64,000 nucleotides of DNA from Amedibacillus dolichus DSM 3991 (GTDB lineage Bacteria > Bacillota_I > Bacilli_A > Erysipelotrichales > Erysipelotrichaceae). Position 1 is the stretch's first letter, and each line of letters begins with the position of its first letter. The stretch lies in contig NZ_DS483477.1 of assembly GCF_000154285.1 (NCBI RefSeq), positions 124,001 through 188,000 on the forward strand, in the 5' to 3' direction. Below are positions 19,001 through 28,256 of this stretch, piece by piece. Under the pieces are notes generated by a model. That model was given only the letters and a program-made list of their open reading frames with translations, did no database searches and was not told where the DNA came from. The translations under genes were made by a program, and so were the position numbers.

Positions 19001-22000
19001 GATTCGTAAAATGGTTTGTGATGCGTATGGCGATTTGCGTCGTCCATCATCGCATGATACTTTTGAGGTCATGATCGAAAGTGAAAGTTTTAAGCAAAAG
19101 TTAACGCTATGTGATGAAAATGATTTTACGATCCATTTATTTGATATGCCAAGAGATCATTATGAAATTTGGGAATGCGGAAATCATGCGGTGCGCTATC
19201 TCATCAACGATTTGCCATACGAGCGGGCATGCATTGATGTCGGTGATGAAGATGTGTATGTAACCATTGTAAATTATCCATGTCCAAGAGGTAGCTTGCA
19301 TTTTATTGCGGATACCAATTGTGCAACTGATCCACTCTGTTTTCAAGTACAAAGCAAAGCCTTTTGTGAAACTATTACACTTGATGCTACACATCATTTT
19401 CAAGCAAGTCTATGCGACTTACAGCCGGATAGCTACTTGGTAGAGGGTGATGATGATATTTGCTTTACGATGCATGGACAATGCTTCGATCAGCACGTAT
19501 GTATTGAATTGCAGGGAGAAGATGTTGAGGTCTGTGTGATGCGGAAAGAAAAGCGTCAAAGTGAGCTTTTTGTTCAGAAGTGGCTGCAAGATGATGAAGG
19601 CAGAAGGAAACCTTTCCATGATGCCTGCTATGACATGGTGCTTTGTGCAAAGGATTGGGAAAAGAGCTTTCAGCTATGTGCCAATCAAGATTTCAAAGCT
19701 TGTTTTATGCTTGAGGAAGGCAGCTATGAGCTAAAGGAATGTAATGGACAGGCTAAATATTGCATCAATCAGGGAGAATTGCGTAAAAAGGCTTGCTTTG
19801 AGGCATGCGGTGATCCGATTTCTATTGATGTAATCAATGAAATGCCAAAGGCTGTCCTGCATCTTGGAGTATGTGTGCAAGCATGTGATGGGACAATGGA
19901 AAAGCCGCAAGGCGATCTTAGCTTTCTAATGGAAATTACGAAGCAAGGACAGAAAATAAAGCGTGTGGTGCTAGATGCGGAAAATGATTGGTCAAAATCC
20001 ATCGAGCTTCCTTATGGAGATTATGAAATCACCCAACTTCCACATGAGCAATTCGCTGGGGTGCAGTATATGGTTTGTGAAGAGCTTTGTGAGCAAGCCT
20101 GTATTCATTTAGAAGCAGATATGTGTATTACCGGTATCAACGAAGCTATGTGTGCTATGGGCAGTATTGAAATCAGTAAGCTGATCAAAGAGCAGGATCG
20201 CTATCACTATCCGCCACAAGACGCACAATACTATGTTCAACTCATCGGTGAGCAGGAAACCATACGCACTCTTTTATATGCGGATAATGGTTTTTATGCC
20301 AATATCTCAAACTTAGCAAGGGGAACCTATGAGGTCGTAGAGGAGAATAGCGATGAAACAACAGCCTATATTGTAAACAATGCTGCTTTAAATAAGCAGG
20401 GGATCGTTCATGTAGCGGATAATGCCAATACGGTGCATATCATCAATACCGTAGAGGAAAAGATGGGGAGTATCGTGTTACAAAAAAAGCTTCGTGAAAA
20501 CGATCAGCTGCATACGCCGCAAGATAGTGATCGCTTTACTTTTTTGATTAGTCGCCCGGGGTATCGCCAAACGGTTAGCTTAGATGCCGCAAATCAGTGG
20601 CAAACGGTTTTAAGTGATTTGGCAAGTGGGGATTATGTAATCAGCGAAATTGATACTGATGCAGATGTAAGCTTTATTATTGATGGAGGAAGTGAGGTCA
20701 ATCGAGCGGTTGTGCATGTCGATGGAACCTCGCATCAGGTGCAAATCATCAACGAATATAAAAAAGTGGTAAATGGCTTACGGATTCAAAAACGTATGCG
20801 AGATAGTGAAGGAAATTTCCATACACCTAATGAGGATATGCGTATTCGCTTGCGTGTTACCAGCCCCGGCTTTTACGAGCTTGTAACCTTGAGTAAGGAA
20901 AATGATTGGCAGATTGTTTTTGAAGATCTGAATACCGGTTGGTATGTTGTTGATGAGATTGATGCACAGGGCAAGGTAAGTTATATTGCCGATCATGGAA
21001 GTGAAAAGGATCATGGTGTCATTTTGGTGCATGATGGTATGCACAGTATGGAGGTTATCAATGCAAGTGAGCAGCAAAGCCTAGGTAGCTTACAGATTGA
21101 AAAAATGATTCGGACCGCACAGGGTTTAAAGCGTCCGCAAGATGACTTTACCGCTCTTATCTATGTGCATAAACCGGGCTTTCAGCGGGTAATTACGCTA
21201 GATAAGGAAAATCAATGGAGTGCTAAAATTGAGGATTTAGCCAATGGCTTGTATGCCATAGAGGAAATCGGAGCGACGCAAAGGGTGTCCTATATTGTCA
21301 ATGGTGAAAAAGAGAGCGAGCATGCGGAAATAAGTGTAGAGAATAATGCGCATCATGTTTTGGTGATCAATGAAGAAAGCAATGGCGACGCTTCCTTATC
21401 CATTCGCAAGCGCATTCGTGCCGCAAATGGGAATTTGGTTGCACCGCAGTTGGAAGAGAGCTTTCAAGTGGAAGTTTATCAAGAAGCACAGCTATTTCAA
21501 ACACTTACCTTAAATCGTCAAAACCATTGGCAACAAACCCTAGAGCATTTGCCACAGGGAAGCTATGAGATAAAAGAAGTTAGCGATTTGGATTATGATG
21601 TCAGCTATATCCTTGATGATGGGCAGGAGCAAGAGCGTGCGGTAGTAGAGCTGGATCATGGAGCACATCGTGTTCAAATTTTAAATTCACGCATGCGGGA
21701 TAGCGGTCATTTGACGCTTACAAAGCATATTCAAAATGCCGATGGAAGCATAATGAAACCGGCAGATGGAGATGAATTTGTCGTACGTGTTTTCAGTGAA
21801 GAATATGAACGACTTGTGCCGCTTAATAACGGAAATGATTTTGAAGCATTGGTGGAAGGCTTGCCAGATGGACAATATGGTATTTTGGAAATTCAAAATG
21901 CGGCATATTTGACAACCTATCGCATTAACAACGGTCCGCAGCAGGCAAGTGCGACCATTGGTATGGCACCCAATGTCAGTCATCATGTTGATGTGATCAA

Positions 22001-22697
22001 CGAACTGCGTGGCAATCGCAATACGATTGAAGTATTTAAATATATGCTAGATGCAGACGGCAATTATCTGCCGCCAACCGCTCCTGATGTATATTCCTTT
22101 ACGATTACCGGCTTAGATAACGATGTATCAGAAACGTATGAGTTGAATGTGGAAAACAGCTGGCATCAAAGTATTCGAACCTTGCCAAGTGGGCGTTATC
22201 AGGTGCAAGAAAGCGGTGGTTCGCCATATTCGGTGAAGTATTTGATTAACAGTGCACAGCTAATGGAGGAAGCAATCTTTGAGGCAACTGCCGGATCTAC
22301 GCAGGTCATCGGAATCATCAATACACAGGCGAATGATGGTAAAGGAACCTTGTCGATTTCAAAGCGTATTCGTGATGCCAACGGTTCTTTATCTGTTCCG
22401 CAAAACGGAGAGGTTTTTACGGTCGTGCTATCCGGTGGGGATTATCAACAAACGATTACGTTAGAACCGAATAATAATTATCAATTTACGGTGTATGATT
22501 TACCATTTGGATCATATCAGGTAGGTGAGGTTACCAGCGATTACGAAGTCAGCTATCGGGCAAATGATGGAAGTGAGTCCGCACAAGGAAACATTGAAAT
22601 CAATGCAACGGCAGTGAATACGATGCTGATTATCAATACACCGATAGCATCTGTGATAAAAAGAAGCTCTACACCAATACGAGTCGTAATTGAATAG
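16098..22697 (+). CDS. Giant tandem Cna-B-like repeat protein, Cys-rich N-terminal part
   Basis: The 2199-residue protein has a divergent N-terminal unit (about 1-137) and 20 tandem units of about 100 residues. A typical unit opens with a strand like ISKYIRDAQG, has a mid-unit NNF/NDW motif, then GxYxIxE, then a YxIN/YIV strand, and closes with VxIIN. This is the Cna-B (prealbumin-like) pattern, in which the opening-strand Lys and closing Asn form an isopeptide bond assisted by the Glu of YxIxE. I see the Lys/Glu/Asn set in 16 of 20 units. Units 3 and 11 lack both Lys and Asn; 7 and 13 are otherwise degenerate. About 90 cysteines lie before residue 1353; none follow. There is no signal peptide, TM segment or LPXTG motif. 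The strong AAGGAGG site supports ATG 16098. Function unknown; a structural or spore-surface role is my hypothesis. Confidence 0.8.
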   Translation: MSKHLTKVFAGMPHVSFLATIPTEPQKECPSIDILVEEVDDEGKYHDENTPMFIKLWEATGECRQYELSMQQGCGRLCIDDCMCPIRIQLVDADGTAIEKITYYVNDEKQEADAAIVQGGEEKKICVRMVYCHEAYASLTLTKSLRLIDGTCCQPLNDMEFFIRLTHTDGSNYFFTLHEENQFCEQIQGLKVGEYQIEERTNGSYQPCFYLDGEPLVSTQCFMLTKGEHTVEIINAKAMHTQFQISRYVRNAYGELCKPYGETIEMLLISERGQNSLCFCDENDFCVQIQGLDAGCYELCEQAMASNISYLVNDEPESKRACIELCEGGCDDIVVIESPCDKQAQPSFSSLRICKYIRSGGGRLVRPSEEYQYKVQVRGCGTCDAFYLNANNNFCVDLANVCPGEYCVEEIGCEDFVTSYSINGGLEKTSAEFCYDGEHGICVSIINEAKNRGSVCISKYIRDAQGNLLQPSKDSVFRATLSSYFMRQCFELKAENNFTVCFDDLRFGSYEIREEVQCDFETGYQIDCGRLKSNGRFVIDNCFEHEVKIINALPCRETYSLRISKFVETLSAQLVKPAGDEVFKVWVHGEDFSETYCLKASNNWQLQLEGLREGCYQVEEVGCENNDISYIVNHQPCKEACVCLKNCNQEVVIINHAAEMGTITLKAVVKNCDGEIIEPPCDARFEVLVEGKEGCYQACLCRDNDWCFALDDVCCGKYRIIQKDNFGYRVSYYIQGRLDSFGKLRMGSEDESVVIINEENDCSGNVIVTKYVENDQGQLVLPTTDSTYCFALCNDAGMQEYTLDQQNDFCVYFDDLPKGAYEIVEQGGGEQVRYQIDGSEVERACFTLAKQDIHIDIINMEKTAKPLHICKKICDGKQWKLPDASQCYHILLKGKKTHEIYELNAENNFAISLCDLRKQHYEIKELHAQGNVSYYVNGSCQEDGYFLYNGEETEIEIVNEEHALAGIEIRKMVCDAYGDLRRPSSHDTFEVMIESESFKQKLTLCDENDFTIHLFDMPRDHYEIWECGNHAVRYLINDLPYERACIDVGDEDVYVTIVNYPCPRGSLHFIADTNCATDPLCFQVQSKAFCETITLDATHHFQASLCDLQPDSYLVEGDDDICFTMHGQCFDQHVCIELQGEDVEVCVMRKEKRQSELFVQKWLQDDEGRRKPFHDACYDMVLCAKDWEKSFQLCANQDFKACFMLEEGSYELKECNGQAKYCINQGELRKKACFEACGDPISIDVINEMPKAVLHLGVCVQACDGTMEKPQGDLSFLMEITKQGQKIKRVVLDAENDWSKSIELPYGDYEITQLPHEQFAGVQYMVCEELCEQACIHLEADMCITGINEAMCAMGSIEISKLIKEQDRYHYPPQDAQYYVQLIGEQETIRTLLYADNGFYANISNLARGTYEVVEENSDETTAYIVNNAALNKQGIVHVADNANTVHIINTVEEKMGSIVLQKKLRENDQLHTPQDSDRFTFLISRPGYRQTVSLDAANQWQTVLSDLASGDYVISEIDTDADVSFIIDGGSEVNRAVVHVDGTSHQVQIINEYKKVVNGLRIQKRMRDSEGNFHTPNEDMRIRLRVTSPGFYELVTLSKENDWQIVFEDLNTGWYVVDEIDAQGKVSYIADHGSEKDHGVILVHDGMHSMEVINASEQQSLGSLQIEKMIRTAQGLKRPQDDFTALIYVHKPGFQRVITLDKENQWSAKIEDLANGLYAIEEIGATQRVSYIVNGEKESEHAEISVENNAHHVLVINEESNGDASLSIRKRIRAANGNLVAPQLEESFQVEVYQEAQLFQTLTLNRQNHWQQTLEHLPQGSYEIKEVSDLDYDVSYILDDGQEQERAVVELDHGAHRVQILNSRMRDSGHLTLTKHIQNADGSIMKPADGDEFVVRVFSEEYERLVPLNNGNDFEALVEGLPDGQYGILEIQNAAYLTTYRINNGPQQASATIGMAPNVSHHVDVINELRGNRNTIEVFKYMLDADGNYLPPTAPDVYSFTITGLDNDVSETYELNVENSWHQSIRTLPSGRYQVQESGGSPYSVKYLINSAQLMEEAIFEATAGSTQVIGIINTQANDGKGTLSISKRIRDANGSLSVPQNGEVFTVVLSGGDYQQTITLEPNNNYQFTVYDLPFGSYQVGEVTSDYEVSYRANDGSESAQGNIEINATAVNTMLIINTPIASVIKRSSTPIRVVIE

Positions 22698-22743
22698 TAT
22701 AAAAACAAGATAAGCAGCTATTAAAAATCTATAAAAAATAGAG

Positions 22744-22790
22744 GACCCTATGAAGAAAGTGAGAAGCTTAGCTTTATAGGGTCTTTAATG
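22744..22790 (+). terminator. Terminator after the giant repeat gene
   Basis: GACCCTAT (22744-22751) pairs with ATAGGGTC (22776-22783), followed by TTTAATG; the loop can form a smaller hairpin. Confidence 0.6.
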
Positions 22791-22824
22791 TGGTATTTTA
22801 TATGGAATCAGAACAATATAAATA

Positions 22825-23073
22825 ATGATTATACAGTTTATCATAGATGTTGTAAAAGCATTAATAATCGCACTTCCGATTGCAATCCTTTTAAATATGA
22901 TTTTGTATATGATGAGGACATTTACTAGCAGTGCGGGATTTACGATAAATATTTGGCAAATGATTGTGATTACGGGTGTAGTTCTTTTTGTTGGAATTTT
23001 AGGAACATTTGTCGGTTGGAAGATGCTATCGAAAGAAAGTATCATAGATAAAATACGAAAAACAAACGTATAG
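22825..23073 (+). CDS. Small two-TM hypothetical protein
   Basis: This 82-residue frame encodes two clear membrane helices (about residues 8-30 and 43-67) with a basic C-terminal tail (KIRKTNV), an orientation typical of real small membrane proteins. The ribosome-binding site is weak (GGAATCAGAAC), and a minus-strand frame covers the same bases, so the call is tentative. I prefer the plus strand because of the positive-inside tail and co-orientation with its neighbours. Family not recognised. Confidence 0.45.
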   Translation: MIIQFIIDVVKALIIALPIAILLNMILYMMRTFTSSAGFTINIWQMIVITGVVLFVGILGTFVGWKMLSKESIIDKIRKTNV

Positions 23074-23321
23074 AAACGAAGGATATAGGGAGAAAATGAA
23101 GAGATAAAATATTCGTGTTTTTCTATGGTTGAAAAAAGCTGATTTTGTTACATTGCATTATCACTTTCTTTCATAAAATAAGAAAGTATTGTAAGAAAAG
23201 AAATGTAGTACAAAAATATTAAAAAAACATAGTTTTTCAGCATAAAAATCAAGAAAACAGCTAGAAAAAACAATAGTTTCGTTCTATAATAAAGTAGTAT
23301 CGTAATCAAGGAGGAAAACAA

Positions 23322-26300
23322 ATGACTAAGAAATTTATGTCAATGGACGGTAATACAGCCGCTGCTCATTGCGCGTATGCTTTTACCGAACTATCTGCGA
23401 TTTATCCAATTACTCCATCTTCACCAATGGCTGAAGTTGTGGATCAATGGGCTACCCAAGGTCGTAAAAATATTTTCGGCAGTGTGGTAAAGGTTGCGGA
23501 GCTTCAATCAGAGGGTGGAGCTGCCGGTGCCGTACATGGTGCTTTACAGGCAGGAACACTGGCTACTACATTTACAGCATCTCAGGGCTTGCTGTTGATG
23601 ATTCCAAACATTTACAAAATGGTTGGTGAATGCTTGCCGGGTGTTATCCACGTAGCTGCTCGTGCACTTGCAACCAGAGCATTGAATATCTTCGGTGATC
23701 ATGAAGATGTTTATTCCGTACGTCAGTCCGGTGTTTGTATGCTGGCTAGCCACTCCGTACAGGAAGCTATGGACTTAGCTGGTGTTGCACATTTGGCTGC
23801 ATTAAAGGGAAGTGTACCGTTTATTCACTTCTTCGATGGATTCCGTACATCTCACGAAATTCAGAAAATCGAGGTTTTGGATACAGAAGTATTCAAAGAT
23901 TTAATTGATAAGGAAGCACTTGCAAATTTCCGCAAGAATGCTTTGAACCCACATACAAATCCGGTTACACGCGGTGGTGCGGAAAACGATGATATCTTCT
24001 TCCAGGGTATGGAAGCTCGTAACAAGCACTTTGATGCAATTCCGGATATCGTTGCCGGTTATATGAAGGAAATCTCAAAAATTACTGGACGTGAATACGC
24101 TCCATTTACATACTATGGTGCAAGCGATGCAGAACGTGTTATCGTTGCAATGGGTTCTGTAACCGAAGCTGCTAAGGAAACGATCGATGCACTTACAGCT
24201 GCCGGAGAAAAGGTTGGTATGATCAAGGTTCACTTGTATCGTCCATTCTCTGTAAAATATTTACTTGCAGTTCTTCCAGAAACAGTGAAGAAAATTGCGG
24301 TACTTGACCGTACAAAAGAAACCGGTTCTTTAGGTGAACCACTATATTTGGATATCCTTTCTGCATTGAAAGATAAAGATATCGAAATCATCGGCGGACG
24401 TTATGGTCTAGGATCTAAGGATACACAGCCATATCACATCAAAGCCGTATTTGATGAATTGAAGAAAGATGTTATGAAGAACTCTTTCACAATCGGTATC
24501 AACGATGATGTTACAAATCTAAGTTTAGATGCGGATTCTTCATTCACAGTTCCGGCAGACTACACAAGCTGCTTGTTCTGGGGACTTGGATCTGATGGTA
24601 CGGTATCTGCTAACAAATCAACTGTTAAGATTATCGGTGATAACACAGATCAGTATGCACAGGCTTACTTTGCTTATGACTCTAAAAAAGCCGGTGGTGT
24701 TACACGTTCTCACTTGCGTTTTGGAAACTCTCCAATCCGTTCAACTTACTACATCGACAACGCTGACTTCATCTCTTGTTCATTAGATGCTTACATGTTC
24801 AAATATGACATGGTAAGAAACTTGAAAAAAGGCGGTTCTTTCTTGTTGAATACAACATTCTCTAAAGAAGAAATCGTTGAACATATGCCAAATCGTATGA
24901 AGGCACAGTTGGCGAAGAAGGAAGCTAAGCTTTATATCATCAACGCTACAAAGATTGCTGCTGAAATCGGTATGGGACGTAGAACAAATACCATTCTACA
25001 GTCTGCATTCTTTGCATTGAACGAACAGATCATGCCTTATGATACTGCAGTTGATCTAATGAAGGCTGCTGCTAAGAAATCTTACTCTAAGAAGGGTGAT
25101 GCTGTTGTTGAATTGAACTACAAGGCAATCGATGCCGGTAAAGCTGGAATTGAAGAGGTTGCTATCGACCCAACATGGGCTGAACTTCCATACGATGCAG
25201 CTCGTACACTAACTGGTGATGAGTATTTCGATAACCATGTAGCTGTTATCAACGGTCTTGAAGGTTATGATATGCCGGTATCTGCATTTGCCGGAGATTT
25301 CCTACTTGATGGATCTATCCGCAACAATGTTGCATTTAATGAAAAACGTACCATCGCTGTTCAGGTACCTACTTGGCATGCAGAAAACTGTATCCAGTGT
25401 GGTATTTGTAGCTTTGTTTGTCCACATGCTACCATTCGTCCGTTCTTATTGACAGATGAAGAAGTTGCTAACGCTCCTATGGAATTTGAAACTCTACAGG
25501 CTATGGGCAAGGGTGTAGAAAACTTGAAATATCGTATTCAGGTTACTCCTGCTAACTGTGTAGGCTGTGGCTTATGTGCTGTTGAATGTCCTGGTAAAGC
25601 AGGTAATAAGGCACTTGAAATGGTTGATATCAATGAAAAACTTGGTGAAGAACCACTTGCTGATTACTTGTTCAAGCAGGTTGAATACAAGACAGAGTAT
25701 TTCCCTAAAGATACTGTAAAGGGTTCTCAGTTCTTGATGCCTTACTTTGAAGTATCCGGTTCTTGTCCGGGTTGTGGAGAAACTCCATACTACAAGCTTG
25801 TTTCTCAGTTATTCGGTAGAGATATGTTAGTAGCAAACGCAACAGGCTGCTCAATGATTTACTGTTCATCTACACCATCTACTCCATTCGTAAATGATGC
25901 TAATGGCGAAGGTGTTGCTTGGGCAAACTCTTTGTTTGAAGATAATGCTGAATTTGGATATGGTATGGCACTTGCTCAGAACTACAAAGAAGCTAGAATC
26001 TTGAAAACAATGGAGGACAACATGGAAAATGTTGAACCTGCATTGAAAGATGCATTCGCTAAATATATTGAAGTACACGGTGATCGTGAAGCAGAAAGAG
26101 AAGTTGCTCCAACAATTAAAGAACTTGCTGCTAAATCTGATATCGCTGATGTAAAAGAACTTGCTGAAGAAGATCTTATCAGCAAATCTGTATGGATCGT
26201 CGGTGGAGACGGTTGGGCTTATGACATCGGTTACGGTGGATTAGACCACGTATTGGCAAATGACTTGAACGTTAATGTACTTGTACTTGATACAGAAGTT

Positions 26301-26828
26301 TACTCTAACACAGGTGGTCAGTCATCTAAATCTAGCCAGGCTGCTTCTATTGCGAAGTTTGCTGCCGGTGGTAAGACAACTGCTAAGAAAGATCTTGGAC
26401 AGATTGCTATGGCATACGGTCATGTATATGTAGCATCTATCTCTATGGGTGCTAACAAGGCTCAGACATTGAAGGCTATCAAGGAAGCAGAAAGCTATAA
26501 CGGACCATCTTTGATTCTTGCTTACTCTCCATGTGCTGAACACGGTATCAAGGGCGGACTTGCTAATCACCAGAAAACACAGGCAAAAGCTGTTGAGTGT
26601 GGTTACCTAGACTTGTATCGTTACGATCCAAGAAAAGAAACTCCTTTGACAATCGATTCTAAGGAACCTGACTTCGATAAGATGTTAGACTTCATGATGA
26701 GCGAAACTCGTTATAGCCAGTTACCTAAGTTGAAGGGTGAAACTGCATACGAAATGTTCGAGAAAACAAAGAAAGACGCTATTAAACGTCATAAGAGATT
26801 ATTAGCTATCGCTAAAGAAGATATTTAA
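23322..26828 (+). CDS. nifJ: Pyruvate:ferredoxin (flavodoxin) oxidoreductase
   Basis: The 1168-residue single-chain PFOR oxidises pyruvate and CoA to acetyl-CoA and CO2, reducing ferredoxin; it is a hallmark of anaerobic fermentation. Domains in order: N-terminal pyrimidine-binding part (YPITPSSPMAE), CoA and transketolase-like domains, a two-cluster ferredoxin domain with CIQCGICSFVCP (about 687) and CVGCGLCAVECP (about 746), then CPGCGETPYYKL and the TPP-binding GGDGWAYDIGYGG. Length is normal for the family. Codon choice (many gct, ctt, aac) is more biased than in neighbours, as expected for high expression. A TATAAT at 23285-23290 and AGGAGG precede the ATG. Monocistronic, with its own terminator. 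Confidence 0.97.
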   Translation: MTKKFMSMDGNTAAAHCAYAFTELSAIYPITPSSPMAEVVDQWATQGRKNIFGSVVKVAELQSEGGAAGAVHGALQAGTLATTFTASQGLLLMIPNIYKMVGECLPGVIHVAARALATRALNIFGDHEDVYSVRQSGVCMLASHSVQEAMDLAGVAHLAALKGSVPFIHFFDGFRTSHEIQKIEVLDTEVFKDLIDKEALANFRKNALNPHTNPVTRGGAENDDIFFQGMEARNKHFDAIPDIVAGYMKEISKITGREYAPFTYYGASDAERVIVAMGSVTEAAKETIDALTAAGEKVGMIKVHLYRPFSVKYLLAVLPETVKKIAVLDRTKETGSLGEPLYLDILSALKDKDIEIIGGRYGLGSKDTQPYHIKAVFDELKKDVMKNSFTIGINDDVTNLSLDADSSFTVPADYTSCLFWGLGSDGTVSANKSTVKIIGDNTDQYAQAYFAYDSKKAGGVTRSHLRFGNSPIRSTYYIDNADFISCSLDAYMFKYDMVRNLKKGGSFLLNTTFSKEEIVEHMPNRMKAQLAKKEAKLYIINATKIAAEIGMGRRTNTILQSAFFALNEQIMPYDTAVDLMKAAAKKSYSKKGDAVVELNYKAIDAGKAGIEEVAIDPTWAELPYDAARTLTGDEYFDNHVAVINGLEGYDMPVSAFAGDFLLDGSIRNNVAFNEKRTIAVQVPTWHAENCIQCGICSFVCPHATIRPFLLTDEEVANAPMEFETLQAMGKGVENLKYRIQVTPANCVGCGLCAVECPGKAGNKALEMVDINEKLGEEPLADYLFKQVEYKTEYFPKDTVKGSQFLMPYFEVSGSCPGCGETPYYKLVSQLFGRDMLVANATGCSMIYCSSTPSTPFVNDANGEGVAWANSLFEDNAEFGYGMALAQNYKEARILKTMEDNMENVEPALKDAFAKYIEVHGDREAEREVAPTIKELAAKSDIADVKELAEEDLISKSVWIVGGDGWAYDIGYGGLDHVLANDLNVNVLVLDTEVYSNTGGQSSKSSQAASIAKFAAGGKTTAKKDLGQIAMAYGHVYVASISMGANKAQTLKAIKEAESYNGPSLILAYSPCAEHGIKGGLANHQKTQAKAVECGYLDLYRYDPRKETPLTIDSKEPDFDKMLDFMMSETRYSQLPKLKGETAYEMFEKTKKDAIKRHKRLLAIAKEDI

Positions 26829-26838
26829 TAGTGAGTAA

Positions 26839-26864
26839 AGAGATCCTTAGGGGTCTCTTTTGTT
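26839..26864 (+). terminator. PFOR gene terminator
   Basis: AGAGATCC-TTAG-GGGTCTCT followed by TTTTGTT, eleven bases past the stop codon. Confidence 0.8.
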
Positions 26865-26988
26865 ATTTATAAGCTTATTGTGTAATATCAAGAAAAATAC
26901 TTTGAATGAACGAGGTATTGACAATCCTTTTATTATAGTTTACAATATGAACCATTAACAAAGTGAATGAAAAATAAGGAGGAGCACT

Positions 26989-27417
26989 ATGGCTGGTTTT
27001 AATGAAGATTTGTTAGATGCGTGGTTACAGCTTACACTTGTGATTGATAATGAGAAGATCGTATCCGGTATGCCGCTGAATGAGATATTGATTTATCGTT
27101 ATTTGTATCATCATCAAGCAGAGGATATTACAGCAACGACGCTTTGCCAAGCAATCGGAATGCTGAAATCACAAATGAATCGTACCTTGACATCGATGGA
27201 GGAAAAGGAACTGATTCATCGTGTTCGTTCACACAAGGATAAACGACAGATTTTCGTTCATCTCAACGAGGCTCATATCTCTTTATATGAACAAGAGCAT
27301 GCGCGAATCCTACACATTGTGGATTGCTTGATTGAGCGTGTAGGAACGGAAAATGCGAAAGAAGCTTTAAAGCTCTTTCAGTTGATTGCACAAATTGCAA
27401 GGGAGGAAATACGATGA
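26989..27417 (+). CDS. MarR-type winged-helix transcriptional regulator
   Basis: The 142-residue protein has a MarR layout: an N-terminal helix, then the wing region with TATTLCQAIGMLKSQMNRTLTSMEEKELIHR (recognition helix about residues 60-75) and the RSHKDKRQIFVHL wing. It should act as a cytoplasmic dimer responding to a small ligand. It overlaps degV by four bases (ATGA), so it may control or co-express with it. AAGGAGGAG precedes the ATG, with promoter-like AT-rich DNA at 26915-26945. Ligand unknown. Confidence 0.82.
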   Translation: MAGFNEDLLDAWLQLTLVIDNEKIVSGMPLNEILIYRYLYHHQAEDITATTLCQAIGMLKSQMNRTLTSMEEKELIHRVRSHKDKRQIFVHLNEAHISLYEQEHARILHIVDCLIERVGTENAKEALKLFQLIAQIAREEIR

Positions 27418-28253
27418 TACGTTTAGTGGTGGATTCTTCAGCAGACTTGATGCAGGAGGAATTGGAAGCATGTAATATCAGTTTGGTGCCGCTTCAAGTA
27501 ACAATCGGAAATCAAAGCTATTATGATGGTGTTGATTTATTTCGTGATGAGTTTTATGAGTTATTAACAACAAGTACAGAGTTTCCCAAAACCTCACAGC
27601 CATCACCGCAGGATTTTGTGGAGATCTTTGAAAAGGCAAAAGAGCAGGGCGATACGCTGTTGTGCATCTTGTTATCGAGTGCATTGAGTGGAACCTATCA
27701 AAGTGCTGTTTTAGCGAAAAGTATAGTTGAATACGATGGAATTTATTTAATTGATTCCCTATCGGCTACGGTAGGTACTCGTATGTTAGTGGAAGCGGCA
27801 AAAGGTATGGTAGCTGCTGGAAACAATATTACAGAAATTGTGGAATATTTAGAAGAAATGAAAAAGCATATCAAAATCTTAGCCGCAGTGGATACCTTGG
27901 AATACTTATGCCGAGGAGGACGTGTTTCTAAGACGGCGGCTGCAATTGGGGAGATGGCAAGTCTTAAGCCTTTGATTACGGTAAGTGCTGAGGGAAAGGT
28001 GGAAGTGGTTGGTAAGCGACCGGGAACACAGCGAGCAATCTCTTTCTTAATGAAGAAATTAGCTGAATATGAGCTGCATGAAGCTTATCCACTGTATTCC
28101 TTGTTTACTTATGGAACAAGCAACTGTGAAAAACTGGAAGCGAAGCTGATAAAAGAAAATTATCAAATAAAAAAACGCCAACAAATCGGACCGACAATTG
28201 GTACACATGTTGGACCGGAGGCGTTTGGCATTTGCTTTGTTGAGAAATTTTAA
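27414..28253 (+). CDS. DegV-family fatty-acid-binding protein
   Basis: The 279-residue protein matches DegV/FakB length and motifs: VVDSSADL at the N-terminus, FPKTSQPSPQDF with the substrate Thr/Ser, SSALSGTYQSA, DSLSATVG, and EYLCRGGRVSKT in the second domain. FakB-type members hand a bound fatty acid to FakA kinase for phospholipid synthesis; no FakA is in this window. Coupled to the MarR-type gene upstream and convergent with the LysR gene, with only three bases between their stops. Confidence 0.92.
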   Translation: MIRLVVDSSADLMQEELEACNISLVPLQVTIGNQSYYDGVDLFRDEFYELLTTSTEFPKTSQPSPQDFVEIFEKAKEQGDTLLCILLSSALSGTYQSAVLAKSIVEYDGIYLIDSLSATVGTRMLVEAAKGMVAAGNNITEIVEYLEEMKKHIKILAAVDTLEYLCRGGRVSKTAAAIGEMASLKPLITVSAEGKVEVVGKRPGTQRAISFLMKKLAEYELHEAYPLYSLFTYGTSNCEKLEAKLIKENYQIKKRQQIGPTIGTHVGPEAFGICFVEKF

Positions 28254-28256
28254 GAA

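Noticed and set aside
17020-21986. Several minus-strand frames of 60-130 codons inside the giant repeat gene
   Set aside because: They lack ribosome-binding sites and family features and arise from the repetitive codon pattern of the plus-strand gene.
16098-22697. Sortase-anchored surface adhesin
   Set aside because: There is no signal peptide, LPXTG-like motif, C-terminal membrane helix or sortase gene nearby.
22785-23045. Minus-strand 86-codon hydrophobic frame
   Set aside because: It mirrors the plus-strand two-TM frame and has no better start site; the plus frame has a basic C-terminal tail and fits neighbouring gene direction.
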